A DNA stretch of 64,000 bases, taken from NCBI RefSeq assembly GCF_034119845.1, contig NZ_CP139420.1, positions 3,474,001-3,538,000 of the forward strand, in the 5' to 3' direction. Source of the DNA: Flavobacterium sp. NG2 (lineage in GTDB: Bacteria; Bacteroidota; Bacteroidia; Flavobacteriales; Flavobacteriaceae). The stretch's first letter is position 1, and each line of letters opens with the position of its first letter. Below are positions 8,359 to 16,765 of this stretch, one piece after another. A model generated the notes under the pieces. The model saw only the letters and a program-made list of their open reading frames with translations, ran no database searches and was not told where the DNA came from. The translations under genes were made by a program, and so were the position numbers.

Positions 8359-11042
8359 TGCTTTATAATTTTTAATTGTTTGATTTTGGCTGAATAGTTA
8401 ATCGTGAAAAAGTAAATTCCCTCGGATAAATTTGCCATTGGAATTACAATGCTATTTTCTGTAGCTTGAAATGACTTTTCGATAATACGCTGAGCTGATG
8501 ATGAAACTAAACTATACGAAATTGGCTTACCTATAAAATCACCTTCTATTTTTAACTCGTTTGTTACTGGATTTGTATAATAAATTTGACTGGTGGAAAC
8601 TAAAATTTTATCCTCGTAAATACCTTGACATTCCGCTTCGGTTTTTACTGTCAAATCGTTAAGGCCTTCTTTTAATGTTAAGGTAATTTGAGATTGGTTT
8701 GTTTTAAAACTTTCGCCATTTAAATCAATTTTATAGGAGTCAGAACCTGAAAGCGTTAAGGTGATTTCGTTGTTGATTGTATTTTTCTTGGTCAAAACCG
8801 CTAAGTCACTAGGTTCTGTAATGACAACCGTAAAATATTGTTTATAATTAGCATCGGCAGTTGTAGTGATATAAAGCGTATAAGTTCCCGCAGCTAAATT
8901 ATCAAATTGGGTACTAGTTGAAAACGTTTTAAATTGCGTGGTACCTTCTAACGTTACGGTGTAATTCAAGTTTTCCTTGGCAGTAATAAGGATACTTCCA
9001 TTGTTACTGTTTCTACAACTTTCCCCTATTGTTTGAATTTTAAAATTATCATTTGGTAATCCAAAATAAGCACATCCGGTACTGTTTACTTTAGTTCCCA
9101 CAGGTGTATTAGGACACAAATCAAGCGCATCTTCTATTCCGTCCTTGTCAGCATCGTTTATACAATCTTCTCCTGGTACACCGTAGCATCCCATTCCTGT
9201 TGGGCCGTATTTAGGATTCCAATTGGTACCTGCTACCCAATTATCACCAAACTCATAAGCACCTGCATCTGGACTAACACCTGCGTAGCCATCAGTAATT
9301 CCTGGTATTATTTTTCCTTTGTCAATTGGCGAAGCATTCGCTTTTAATCTAAAGTCTCCCAACGCACTGTTTTCAAAAACGGTTGTTGTAACCACCAAAT
9401 TATTTTGTTTATCCGATTGCGGCTCCCAACTATCACTACTGCCTAAATTGTTCCAAACATTCACATTCGAAAATGCGGTTCCTTCTTTATGCCAAGCACC
9501 CATGACCGTACTGCCATTCCATAAGGTATTATTAAAAATATTGATGTCTTTTCCGTTCCAGTTGATTTGAATACTTGACCATTCAGTATTCCATACCACA
9601 TTGTGGTGTACTGAAAAACTTTCGGCATCATTGTCAAGGTAAATTCCAGCTGCTTTATATTTTGTGCCTGTTGAAGCAGCATCATGAAACCAGTTATGAT
9701 GTATTTCAGTTCCTAATTGTTTGCCCACGGTATAAAACAAACCACAATCGTCAGCGATAAGATTACTTTTAGAAACATCATTATAAGCAAATTCACAATA
9801 TTGACCAAAATATTGAATGGCATCACGTCCTCCATTAAAAATCGAATTATTTTTAAAGGTATTGTAGTTGCCTCCTCTAGCCATCAAGGGCGCATCATAA
9901 GACCCCAAATAGTTAAAATCATGGATGCGAGTGTTGGTTACTTTGTTATAAGTTCCTGCAATTTGAATCCCTGAAGCAGCACCAAAACCAATATCGCATT
10001 TATCAACCAAATTATTTGTTCCTTCAATAAAAACGGCAGGTTTATTAGCTGAAAATCCTGAAAAAACCCCTAAGGTATGATTGCAATACAAAGCCGTTAC
10101 TCCATAGAGTGTATTGTTTGTTGTAGTGGTTCCTTTTATCTCGATTCGTCCGCCAAAGACCGCTAGATTTTTAATTTCGATGTATTTCTTACCATTTAAA
10201 TTTACCGTCAAATTGCGACGTTTCATTTTGACCACACCATCTGCAGGAACTACTCCAGCAGGAAATTGCAAAAACAGTTCCTTAGTCGTTTCATTAAAAT
10301 ACCATTCATTTTGATAATCCAAAGCACCTTTGACCCCTTCAAGGTAAAAGTCCCCTAAATCTGCTGGGGCATGTGCCGTTCTAATCCAAGTGGGATTTTT
10401 ATTAAGTTCAAAATTGACTCTACCCGATGAACTACTGGTGATAGTTTCTTTCCAAGCCAACCAACCCGAACCTGCTTTGTCTCCATAAAAATAAAGTGTA
10501 CCTCCTGTCCAATCAATAGCTGGTATTTGATTCGAAAGTAAATACGCACCCGTAGCTACATCACTACCGCTTCCCCCCGTATTACGAAGGGTATTGAGTG
10601 CAAATGGATTTTTATCTATTTTGTTAGGCCAGCGAGCTAAATCACAAGCAGTTGCTCCGTTCATTACAAAATTATCCTGACCCAATGATGCAAATGGTAT
10701 CGTTGTTTTATAGACATTTCCACTATCTAAAGTCCAACCCGAAAGTGCCTGCATCGCACTGATAATCACTTTGTCGCCAGGATAGGACTGAAATACTATC
10801 GGATTTCCAGCTGTTCCAGAATTGGTTGGCGTTAGTGTTTCTTCATAAGTCCCTTGTTTTATATAAACGACATCACCCGCAACAGCCACAGTAGCTGCTT
10901 TAGAAATAGTCAAATACGGACTGGCCTCGGTTCCTGCATTAGAATCATTTCCGTTTTTGGCAACATAGATATTTTTAGCTGATGTAGTCATTACCAAAAA
11001 TAAATAGAGGACGGTTATCGTTTTTTTCAAAGTAAAATTCAT
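8355..11042 (-). CDS. Right-handed beta-helix protein with T9SS C-terminal sorting domain
   Basis: An 895-residue exported protein. After a signal peptide (about residues 1-22, ending TSA-K), a DUF1565-like entry (NIYVAKNGNDSNAGT) opens a long right-handed beta-helix to about residue 600, with many N-x-I/V and HHN-type rungs. A calcium-binding thrombospondin-3-like stretch follows near 620-660 (DADKDGIEDALDLCPNTP), then Ig-like material. A T9SS type A sorting domain covers about 820-895 (TNPVTNELKIEG, ending IKQLKIIKQ). Helix folds of this kind occur in polysaccharide lyases and in GH families such as GH82, GH120 and GH141; I cannot assign one. It is the first gene of the leftmost operon and the only protein here with a visible T9SS tail, so it is probably surface-anchored or released. 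Confidence 0.82.
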   Translation of the reverse strand: MNFTLKKTITVLYLFLVMTTSAKNIYVAKNGNDSNAGTEASPYLTISKAATVAVAGDVVYIKQGTYEETLTPTNSGTAGNPIVFQSYPGDKVIISAMQALSGWTLDSGNVYKTTIPFASLGQDNFVMNGATACDLARWPNKIDKNPFALNTLRNTGGSGSDVATGAYLLSNQIPAIDWTGGTLYFYGDKAGSGWLAWKETITSSSSGRVNFELNKNPTWIRTAHAPADLGDFYLEGVKGALDYQNEWYFNETTKELFLQFPAGVVPADGVVKMKRRNLTVNLNGKKYIEIKNLAVFGGRIEIKGTTTTNNTLYGVTALYCNHTLGVFSGFSANKPAVFIEGTNNLVDKCDIGFGAASGIQIAGTYNKVTNTRIHDFNYLGSYDAPLMARGGNYNTFKNNSIFNGGRDAIQYFGQYCEFAYNDVSKSNLIADDCGLFYTVGKQLGTEIHHNWFHDAASTGTKYKAAGIYLDNDAESFSVHHNVVWNTEWSSIQINWNGKDINIFNNTLWNGSTVMGAWHKEGTAFSNVNVWNNLGSSDSWEPQSDKQNNLVVTTTVFENSALGDFRLKANASPIDKGKIIPGITDGYAGVSPDAGAYEFGDNWVAGTNWNPKYGPTGMGCYGVPGEDCINDADKDGIEDALDLCPNTPVGTKVNSTGCAYFGLPNDNFKIQTIGESCRNSNNGSILITAKENLNYTVTLEGTTQFKTFSTSTQFDNLAAGTYTLYITTTADANYKQYFTVVITEPSDLAVLTKKNTINNEITLTLSGSDSYKIDLNGESFKTNQSQITLTLKEGLNDLTVKTEAECQGIYEDKILVSTSQIYYTNPVTNELKIEGDFIGKPISYSLVSSSAQRIIEKSFQATENSIVIPMANLSEGIYFFTINYSAKIKQLKIIKQ

Positions 11043-11091
11043 CTCAATAGCATTGTTTATAATTTGGTTTATTGGTAGTTTAAATGGTAAA

Positions 11092-11099
11092 CAAATTTA
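11092..11099 (-). promoter_or_regulatory. Candidate -7 box of the beta-helix operon
   Basis: On the minus strand this reads TAAATTTG, an exact match to the Bacteroidota -7 consensus TAnnTTTG, 49 bp upstream of the ATG at 11042. No TTTG -33 element is seen at the usual 19-21 bp spacing, so the promoter is probably activator-dependent or the match is fortuitous. Confidence 0.4.
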
Positions 11100-11170
11100 A
11101 ATCAAGAGCAAATGATTTACTTGAACAAATGATTTAGAGAATAACACGAATGGTTTTTATAAAAAAGAAA

Positions 11171-11210
11171 AAAGAAAAAGCCTTGGGTTTAATAGTAAAC
11201 CTAAGGCTTT
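11171..11210 (-). terminator. Intrinsic terminator of the 11.2-20.1 kb operon
   Basis: The 14-bp arms at 11177-11190 and 11197-11210 pair with one G-T wobble around a 6-nt loop. On the minus strand the stem is followed by TTTTTCTTTTTT. It lies about 40 bp after the stop of the ThuA-DUF1080 gene. Confidence 0.85.
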
Positions 11211-11246
11211 ATGAGTTTCGAAAAAAGGAGTCCTTTTTTTACTGCA

Positions 11247-12836
11247 TTATAACTTTTTGAATTTAGATGGAAAATTCACAATAGGTTCAATACGCATATT
11301 TTTATAAAAAACTTCTGCCGCTTCTGATTGTAATTGAATTTTTCCTTTGTCTAAAGAAATGGTTTTTCCTCCCACATCATAACGAGCATTATTAACCCGA
11401 TTGACTACATGACCATTTACCAAATGAATACTTTGGTTGCCTAAACAGTATATTTCCAGTGTATTCCATGCTCCATTTGGGTTTTCATACAGGGCAGATT
11501 TAGCAACTCTACCTGATTTAAAACCAGGAGCATATTTTATGGGAACATTATTTTCGCTGGGATTATAAATAAATGTAGATTTTCCGTTAGTTTGTATTTT
11601 TTCAGTAGCAGGAACATCTCCGTAAACCTGTCCTAAGGCTATAAAGTCACCACAATCTTGCTCTTGTACTTGGTATTCTAAACTGTGCATCCAGACTTTC
11701 CAAAACGTACCATGAGGCCCTTTGGCATGATAGAGAATACCACTATCTTTTTTGTCTTTTAAACGAGGTTCCCATTGTTTGTCTCCCCATTTAAATTGTA
11801 CACTTAAATGGTAGTTTCCATATTCATTTTTAGTGGTTAAACCGCCGTAAATTTCGCCAGTAATATGAAGTATATTATCTCCGTTTTCTTTATGGACTGA
11901 AAAAACTTTTTTAGGATCATTGTTTAAGCCCATGGGTTTGCCAGTTTGTACATTAGTTGATTTTTCAAAATCAATGTCCACTGTAGGATGAACCGCCCCC
12001 ATCCAAACATCCCATTTTGATAAATTAGCATCCAATAAATTTTCGCCCCCTTTTGCTATTTCAACTTCCGTTTCTCCTAATGACCAACGAATTCCTTCTT
12101 GAAGGTGTTTCAAAAAATTAACATCACTGTAAGATTCATCAGTATGCCCCATTGCCGTATAAAAAACACGACCACCTTCATATATATGATACCACGAAAT
12201 GGGATGATGGCTCCCCATGCGCTCTCCTTGATAACTGTTTTCATCAATAGATAAAATCACATTAACATGCTTTGCTACCGGTTTTTTAAAATTATACCAT
12301 TCGTCAAACTTCTCAAAAGAAGCTGGATAATGTGAAGTTGCTGGATGTGGATTACTGGTATCTACATTCAAAACCGCTTTTTGTTGTTTTGGGTGCGACT
12401 TGAATTGTGCTCCGACCATTTCAGCATAAAAAGGCCATTCGTACTCAGTATCTGATGCAGCGTGTACTCCTACATAACTTCCCCCCTTATGCATGTATTC
12501 TTCAAAGGCCAATTCTTGACTTCGGTTTAGAACGTCACCAGTGGTATTCAAAAACAGGACTAAATTGAAATCAGATAATGTTTCTTTATTGAAGAGTGTC
12601 GCATCTTCTGTAAAAGTCATTTTCCAATGTTGCTGGTCTCCCATTTTTTGAAGTGCTAAAATCCCTTTTGGAATTGATGTATGTCTAAAGCCTGAAGTTT
12701 TAGAAAAAACCAATATATTTTTCGCCGTTTTTATTTCAGCTGAAGCAGTTGTGGAATTCGTTTTACAGCTATACGTAATGATAAGTATAAAACTAGTCAC
12801 TATAGCTAGCCCGTTTTTTTTGAATAGTTTAAACAT
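11247..12836 (-). CDS. ThuA-like / DUF1080 two-domain lipoprotein
   Basis: A 529-residue predicted lipoprotein (lipobox TYS-C, Cys24). Residues about 38-255 match the ThuA fold, a class I glutamine-amidotransferase-like domain named for trehalose utilisation (ILVFSKTSGFRHTSI, GVHAASDTEYEWPFY, and a MGHTDESY segment). Residues about 265-525 match DUF1080, the 3-keto-disaccharide hydrolase/LamG-like jelly roll (SKWDVWMGAVHPTVDIDFE, SGILYHAKGPHGTFWKVWMHSLEYQ, then WNTLEIYCLGNQSIHLVNG). Enzymes combining these domains are common in Bacteroidota PULs but their reactions are poorly defined. It is the last gene of its operon, 3 bp after the GH3 gene and directly before a terminator. Confidence 0.85.
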   Translation of the reverse strand: MFKLFKKNGLAIVTSFILIITYSCKTNSTTASAEIKTAKNILVFSKTSGFRHTSIPKGILALQKMGDQQHWKMTFTEDATLFNKETLSDFNLVLFLNTTGDVLNRSQELAFEEYMHKGGSYVGVHAASDTEYEWPFYAEMVGAQFKSHPKQQKAVLNVDTSNPHPATSHYPASFEKFDEWYNFKKPVAKHVNVILSIDENSYQGERMGSHHPISWYHIYEGGRVFYTAMGHTDESYSDVNFLKHLQEGIRWSLGETEVEIAKGGENLLDANLSKWDVWMGAVHPTVDIDFEKSTNVQTGKPMGLNNDPKKVFSVHKENGDNILHITGEIYGGLTTKNEYGNYHLSVQFKWGDKQWEPRLKDKKDSGILYHAKGPHGTFWKVWMHSLEYQVQEQDCGDFIALGQVYGDVPATEKIQTNGKSTFIYNPSENNVPIKYAPGFKSGRVAKSALYENPNGAWNTLEIYCLGNQSIHLVNGHVVNRVNNARYDVGGKTISLDKGKIQLQSEAAEVFYKNMRIEPIVNFPSKFKKL

Positions 12837-12839
12837 TAT

Positions 12840-15029
12840 TTATAATTTAAAGTTGATTTTAGTATAAGGTGATGCTCCTAAATCCAAACTTCTTTGTGAA
12901 GGAAGCGAACTTCCCAAATATAAAGTATAAACTCCTTTTCTAGCAACCGATTTGCCCTCTTTATCAATTTGATTGAAACTGGTTTTGTTTAAATTAAAGA
13001 TGAGTTGTTTGGTTTCACCTGATTTTAAGAACTCCCTTTTGAATGCTTTTAAATCGTAAATAGGATCTCCTTTTCCTGCCAAAGGCGAACTGATATACAA
13101 TTGAATTACTTCCTCTGCACCTGTTTTTCCAGTATTGGTAACCTCCACTGTAATCGAAAAATCTTTATTTATTTTTAGATTTTTATAATCGAATGTGGTG
13201 TAACTCAAACCAAAACCAAAAGGATACAAAGGTTCTTCTGTCATGTACTTATAAGTGCGACCCGCCATAGTATAATCGTCAAAAGCTGGCAATTGATTTT
13301 CAGATTTAGGAAAAGTAATGGGCAGTTTTCCCGAAGGAGCAACATCACCAAAAAGAACATCTGCCACCGCATTCCCACCTTCTTCTCCTGGATACCAAAC
13401 AAATAAAATAGCATCAGCAATATCGTGAATTTCAGGAATAGCAATCGGACTTCCACCTGTTAAAACAACAACCAACGGTTTTTTGCTTCCTTTTTTTAAT
13501 TTCTTCAAATAATCAATTTGGTTTTGAGGGAGACTGAGCGTTTTCTTATCTCCTTTGTCTTTTGAAGCAATAGCTTCGCCTTCTTCACCTTCAAGCAAGC
13601 CTGAAATTCCCATTACGGCAATACACACATCAGAACTTTTAGCCTCTCCTGTTGACCAATCAATTGGGTTGTTGTTATTTGAAAAAGGTAAAATCCCCGA
13701 TTTGTAATTAATACTAGTCCCGGGGCTGACTTTGCCCACAATACCATCCAAAATGGTTTGGGTACTGCTACTCACGCCATAATAATTCCCTAATAAAACC
13801 TCTTCACTTGCCGCATGAGGTCCCACTACATAAACTGTTCGAGTGTCTTTTTTGATAGGGAGTACATGGTTGCTATTCTTTAATAAAACTATAGATTTTT
13901 GAGCTGCTTCACGGGCGAGTTTTCTATGCGCTTCCGAATCGACTACCGTAGCTTTGATGTTATCGTATGGATTGGTGCCAATGGGGTCAAACATTCCTAA
14001 TTTGAAACGAGTAGCCAAGCCTTCTTTTAAACGAATATCAATCAACTCTTGGGTAATTAAGCCTTGATTTAAAGCACTTTTAAGTACTTTGTAAACATTT
14101 CCACAATTGATATTGGTTCCGTTGATTAAGGCCAAAGCAGCTGATTCTTCGGGTGTTTTAGTGATTTTATGAAACTGATGAAAATCTTGGATTGCCCCGC
14201 AGTCGGAAACAATATAGCCTTTGAAGCTCCAATCTTTTTTCAAAATTTGCTGCAACAAATACGGGCTACCCGAGCAAGCTTCGCCCAAAGTACGGTTATA
14301 AGCTCCCATCACCCCTTCCACTTTGGCCTCTTGAACCAAAGCTTTAAAAGCAGGCAAATAGGTCTCAAACAAATCTTTTTTGGACACAACTGCATTAAAT
14401 TCGTGTCTAAATTCTTCAGGACCAGAATGTACCGCATAGTGCTTCGCACAGGCCGCTACTTTCATGTATTTAGGGTCATTGCCTTGTAATCCTTTTACAA
14501 ACGCCACCCCAATACGACTTGTTAAATACGGGTCTTCACCATAGGTTTCTTGACCACGCCCCCAACGTGGGTCTCTAAAGATATTTACGTTTGGTGACCA
14601 AAAAGTCAAACCTGCATACCGACTGCGATTGTCTAATTTGATGGCTTCATTGTATTTGGCTCTAGCCTCATCAGAAATAGCAGTAGCTACACGTTGAATT
14701 AAATCATCATCAAATGTAGCTCCTAAACCTATTGCTTGCGGAAAAACAGTGGCTCTACCATTTCTCGCAACCCCATGCAACGCTTCGTTCCACCAGTTGT
14801 ATTCTGGAATATTCAAACGGGGAATAGCAGGACATACATCAAGCATTTGTGAAACTTTTTCTTCTAAGGTCATTTCTTTAACCAAAGCGTCGATGCGTTC
14901 TTGATGAGATAAACTAGGATTTTCCCATTTGAATTTGGTATCCGTTTTTAATTGCGCCCAAGAACTACTTACTGCCAGGACAGTGGTGAACAATAAGGCT
15001 TTGGTTAAGGAGGTGGTTTTGGTTTTCAT
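12840..15029 (-). CDS. GH3-family beta-glycosidase (beta-glucosidase/xylosidase type)
   Basis: A 729-residue exported enzyme (signal peptide about residues 1-25, ending SWA-Q). The N-terminal GH3 barrel carries KHY and HEF elements and the nucleophile motif VSDCGAI with Asp276. The second alpha/beta domain (about 390-590) has the usual LTGGSPIAIP and WYPGEEGGNAVADVLFG segments. A C-terminal FN3-like domain (about 620-729) includes TYKYMTEEPLYPFGFGLSYT upstream of it. The YNWWNEALHGVAR motif near residue 77 is typical of the beta-xylosidase-like branch of GH3, but exact specificity stays open. It sits between GH29 and the ThuA-DUF1080 gene. Confidence 0.92.
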   Translation of the reverse strand: MKTKTTSLTKALLFTTVLAVSSSWAQLKTDTKFKWENPSLSHQERIDALVKEMTLEEKVSQMLDVCPAIPRLNIPEYNWWNEALHGVARNGRATVFPQAIGLGATFDDDLIQRVATAISDEARAKYNEAIKLDNRSRYAGLTFWSPNVNIFRDPRWGRGQETYGEDPYLTSRIGVAFVKGLQGNDPKYMKVAACAKHYAVHSGPEEFRHEFNAVVSKKDLFETYLPAFKALVQEAKVEGVMGAYNRTLGEACSGSPYLLQQILKKDWSFKGYIVSDCGAIQDFHQFHKITKTPEESAALALINGTNINCGNVYKVLKSALNQGLITQELIDIRLKEGLATRFKLGMFDPIGTNPYDNIKATVVDSEAHRKLAREAAQKSIVLLKNSNHVLPIKKDTRTVYVVGPHAASEEVLLGNYYGVSSSTQTILDGIVGKVSPGTSINYKSGILPFSNNNNPIDWSTGEAKSSDVCIAVMGISGLLEGEEGEAIASKDKGDKKTLSLPQNQIDYLKKLKKGSKKPLVVVLTGGSPIAIPEIHDIADAILFVWYPGEEGGNAVADVLFGDVAPSGKLPITFPKSENQLPAFDDYTMAGRTYKYMTEEPLYPFGFGLSYTTFDYKNLKINKDFSITVEVTNTGKTGAEEVIQLYISSPLAGKGDPIYDLKAFKREFLKSGETKQLIFNLNKTSFNQIDKEGKSVARKGVYTLYLGSSLPSQRSLDLGASPYTKINFKL

Positions 15030-15105
15030 GGTTACTAGTATTTTATTTTAACGACGAAAGCACATTGATAAAAATGTGCTTTCATGAGAATTAAAATTCT
15101 GAATA

Positions 15106-16653
15106 TTATAAAGTAATTGCAATCGTATAAGCAAAATCTCCTGGTTTAGAAGATGGCATTTTTACTTGTAATCCTTTGTCTGTTTGATTCCATTGGATTT
15201 TTTCTTTGCTACCCAATACACTAATTTTTTTGATTTTTAAATCTTTAGCATACGGATTGTTTTTTGCCAATGTTTCAATGTTTACATTTCCATCCGCTGG
15301 CCAGTCTAGGACAATGGCGTATAATTTGTTTCCTTTTTGTGTAAAACGAATGTCTTTGGATGACAATCCTTTATTATTCCCTTCAGAATGGTGTCCTTTT
15401 TTAACTTCTGTTGGTCCTTCTCCAAAAGTTTTCCAATAGTGTGTATCATATACTGCTTCACCATTCATTTCCAACCAACTTCCTATTTGAAGTAAAATAT
15501 CCTTTTGATCTTGTGGAATTGTTCCGTCTGATTTAGGTCCTACATTCAATAATAAACAACCGTTTTTACTGATGATATCTACTAAATCATCTACAATTTC
15601 ATTAGCTGTTTTTGACTGCCAATTCGAAACATAACTCCAAGAGTTTTTTCCAATAGAAGTATCCGTTTGCCAAGGTAATTTTCGAATACCAGGTAACTTC
15701 CCTCTTTCTAAATCATAGATTACTGTTCCTTCTGGAAAGGCTTCATGACTAAAGTTTTTATCTTGTAAAACTACTTCTTTCCCCCATTCAATTCCTTTGT
15801 TGTAATAGTAGGCCGCTAATTTTGGTCTTTGGTCAGCAAAATCTGGAATATCTAGCATAAAATCAAACCATAAAATATCCGGTTGGTACACATCGATAAT
15901 TTCTTTGGTACGTCTCCACCAAAGGTCTTTGAATTCCGCCGATGTAGGTTCGTTGATATTTTTCCCTTTTTTAGAGTACAAATCAGAAAACTGAGGGTCA
16001 GTGGTATCAAACTTATCTTTCTTATTATAATACGACCAGTTGAAAGCAAAGTGAGAAGAACATCCCATAATCATGCCTTTTTCTCTACCCGCTTTAAATA
16101 ACTCACCTAAAATATCTCTTTTAGGTCCCATGTCAACGGCATTCCATCTGGTAACAGTCGATTTGTACATCGCAAATCCGTCATGATGTTCCGCAACAGG
16201 AATCACATATTTGGCTCCTGATTTTTTGAATAAATCAATCCATTCGTTAGCATTGAATTTTTCTCCTTTGAACATTGGGATAAAATCTTTGTAACCAAAC
16301 TTTTTTAAGTCACCATACTTCTCAATATGATGTAAGTATTCTTTAGCAGGACCTTTGGTATCTGGTTTCAATTGAGCCGAAAACTTAATGGAATCCATAT
16401 ACATATTACGTGGATACCATTCTGAACCAAATTCAGGTACAGAGTATGCCCCCCAGTGAATAAAGATTCCAAATTTAGTTTTGTTAAACCATGCTGGATC
16501 TTTGTAATTTGCCTTAATGGACTCCCAATTGGCTTCAAATTTTGGTTTCCCTGATACAGCAATTGACGTCTTAGCACTATTTTGTGATTTGCATGACAAA
16601 AATAGTAACGAACATACAAATGGAATCAATACGTTTGATTTTTTCAATTTCAT
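15106..16653 (-). CDS. GH29 alpha-L-fucosidase / alpha-L-galactosidase, lipoprotein
   Basis: A GH29 enzyme that hydrolyses terminal alpha-L-fucosyl or the stereochemically equivalent alpha-L-galactosyl residues. Visible landmarks are FGIFIHWGAYSVPEFGSEWY (residues 61-80), AEHHDGFAMY (His156/His157 region) and the nucleophile Asp264 in ILWFDF. The C-terminal beta-sandwich begins near residue 400. I start at the ATG at 16653: it opens the lipoprotein signal with lipobox LFLS-C (Cys21), and the 12-residue extension upstream adds nothing. It gives 515 residues. It is embedded in an operon with a sulfatase, GH140-like, GH3 and ThuA-DUF1080 genes. Because the sugar-acid operon nearby fits L-galactose better than L-fucose, alpha-L-galactosidase is a serious alternative (inference). 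Confidence 0.9.
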   Translation of the reverse strand: MKLKKSNVLIPFVCSLLFLSCKSQNSAKTSIAVSGKPKFEANWESIKANYKDPAWFNKTKFGIFIHWGAYSVPEFGSEWYPRNMYMDSIKFSAQLKPDTKGPAKEYLHHIEKYGDLKKFGYKDFIPMFKGEKFNANEWIDLFKKSGAKYVIPVAEHHDGFAMYKSTVTRWNAVDMGPKRDILGELFKAGREKGMIMGCSSHFAFNWSYYNKKDKFDTTDPQFSDLYSKKGKNINEPTSAEFKDLWWRRTKEIIDVYQPDILWFDFMLDIPDFADQRPKLAAYYYNKGIEWGKEVVLQDKNFSHEAFPEGTVIYDLERGKLPGIRKLPWQTDTSIGKNSWSYVSNWQSKTANEIVDDLVDIISKNGCLLLNVGPKSDGTIPQDQKDILLQIGSWLEMNGEAVYDTHYWKTFGEGPTEVKKGHHSEGNNKGLSSKDIRFTQKGNKLYAIVLDWPADGNVNIETLAKNNPYAKDLKIKKISVLGSKEKIQWNQTDKGLQVKMPSSKPGDFAYTIAITL

Positions 16654-16752
16654 TGTATAATGTATTAATGATGTTATTTTACTTGACAAAATTCGGTAGA
16701 ACTGTTTTTTTAGAGGGCTACGTATGTCTAAAATGGTATCTTAAATGATTAT

Positions 16753-16764
16753 TGTCTAGTTTTT
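16753..16764. promoter_or_regulatory. Shared 12-mer motif TGTCTAGTTTTT, copy 1
   Basis: TGTCTAGTTTTT on the plus strand, about 100 bp upstream of the GH29 start and just before the stop of the preceding gene. The identical 12-mer occurs in the gap before susC (34249) and, inverted, before a sulfatase (55477), with a close variant before another sulfatase (20214). It is a candidate binding site for a PUL regulator; the function is inferred only from recurrence. Confidence 0.4.
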
Positions 16765-16765
16765 G

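Noticed and set aside
15056..15083. 11-bp perfect hairpin between the GH3 and GH29 genes.
   Set aside because: No T run follows on the transcribed strand, so I do not call it a terminator; it may be an mRNA processing or attenuation stem.
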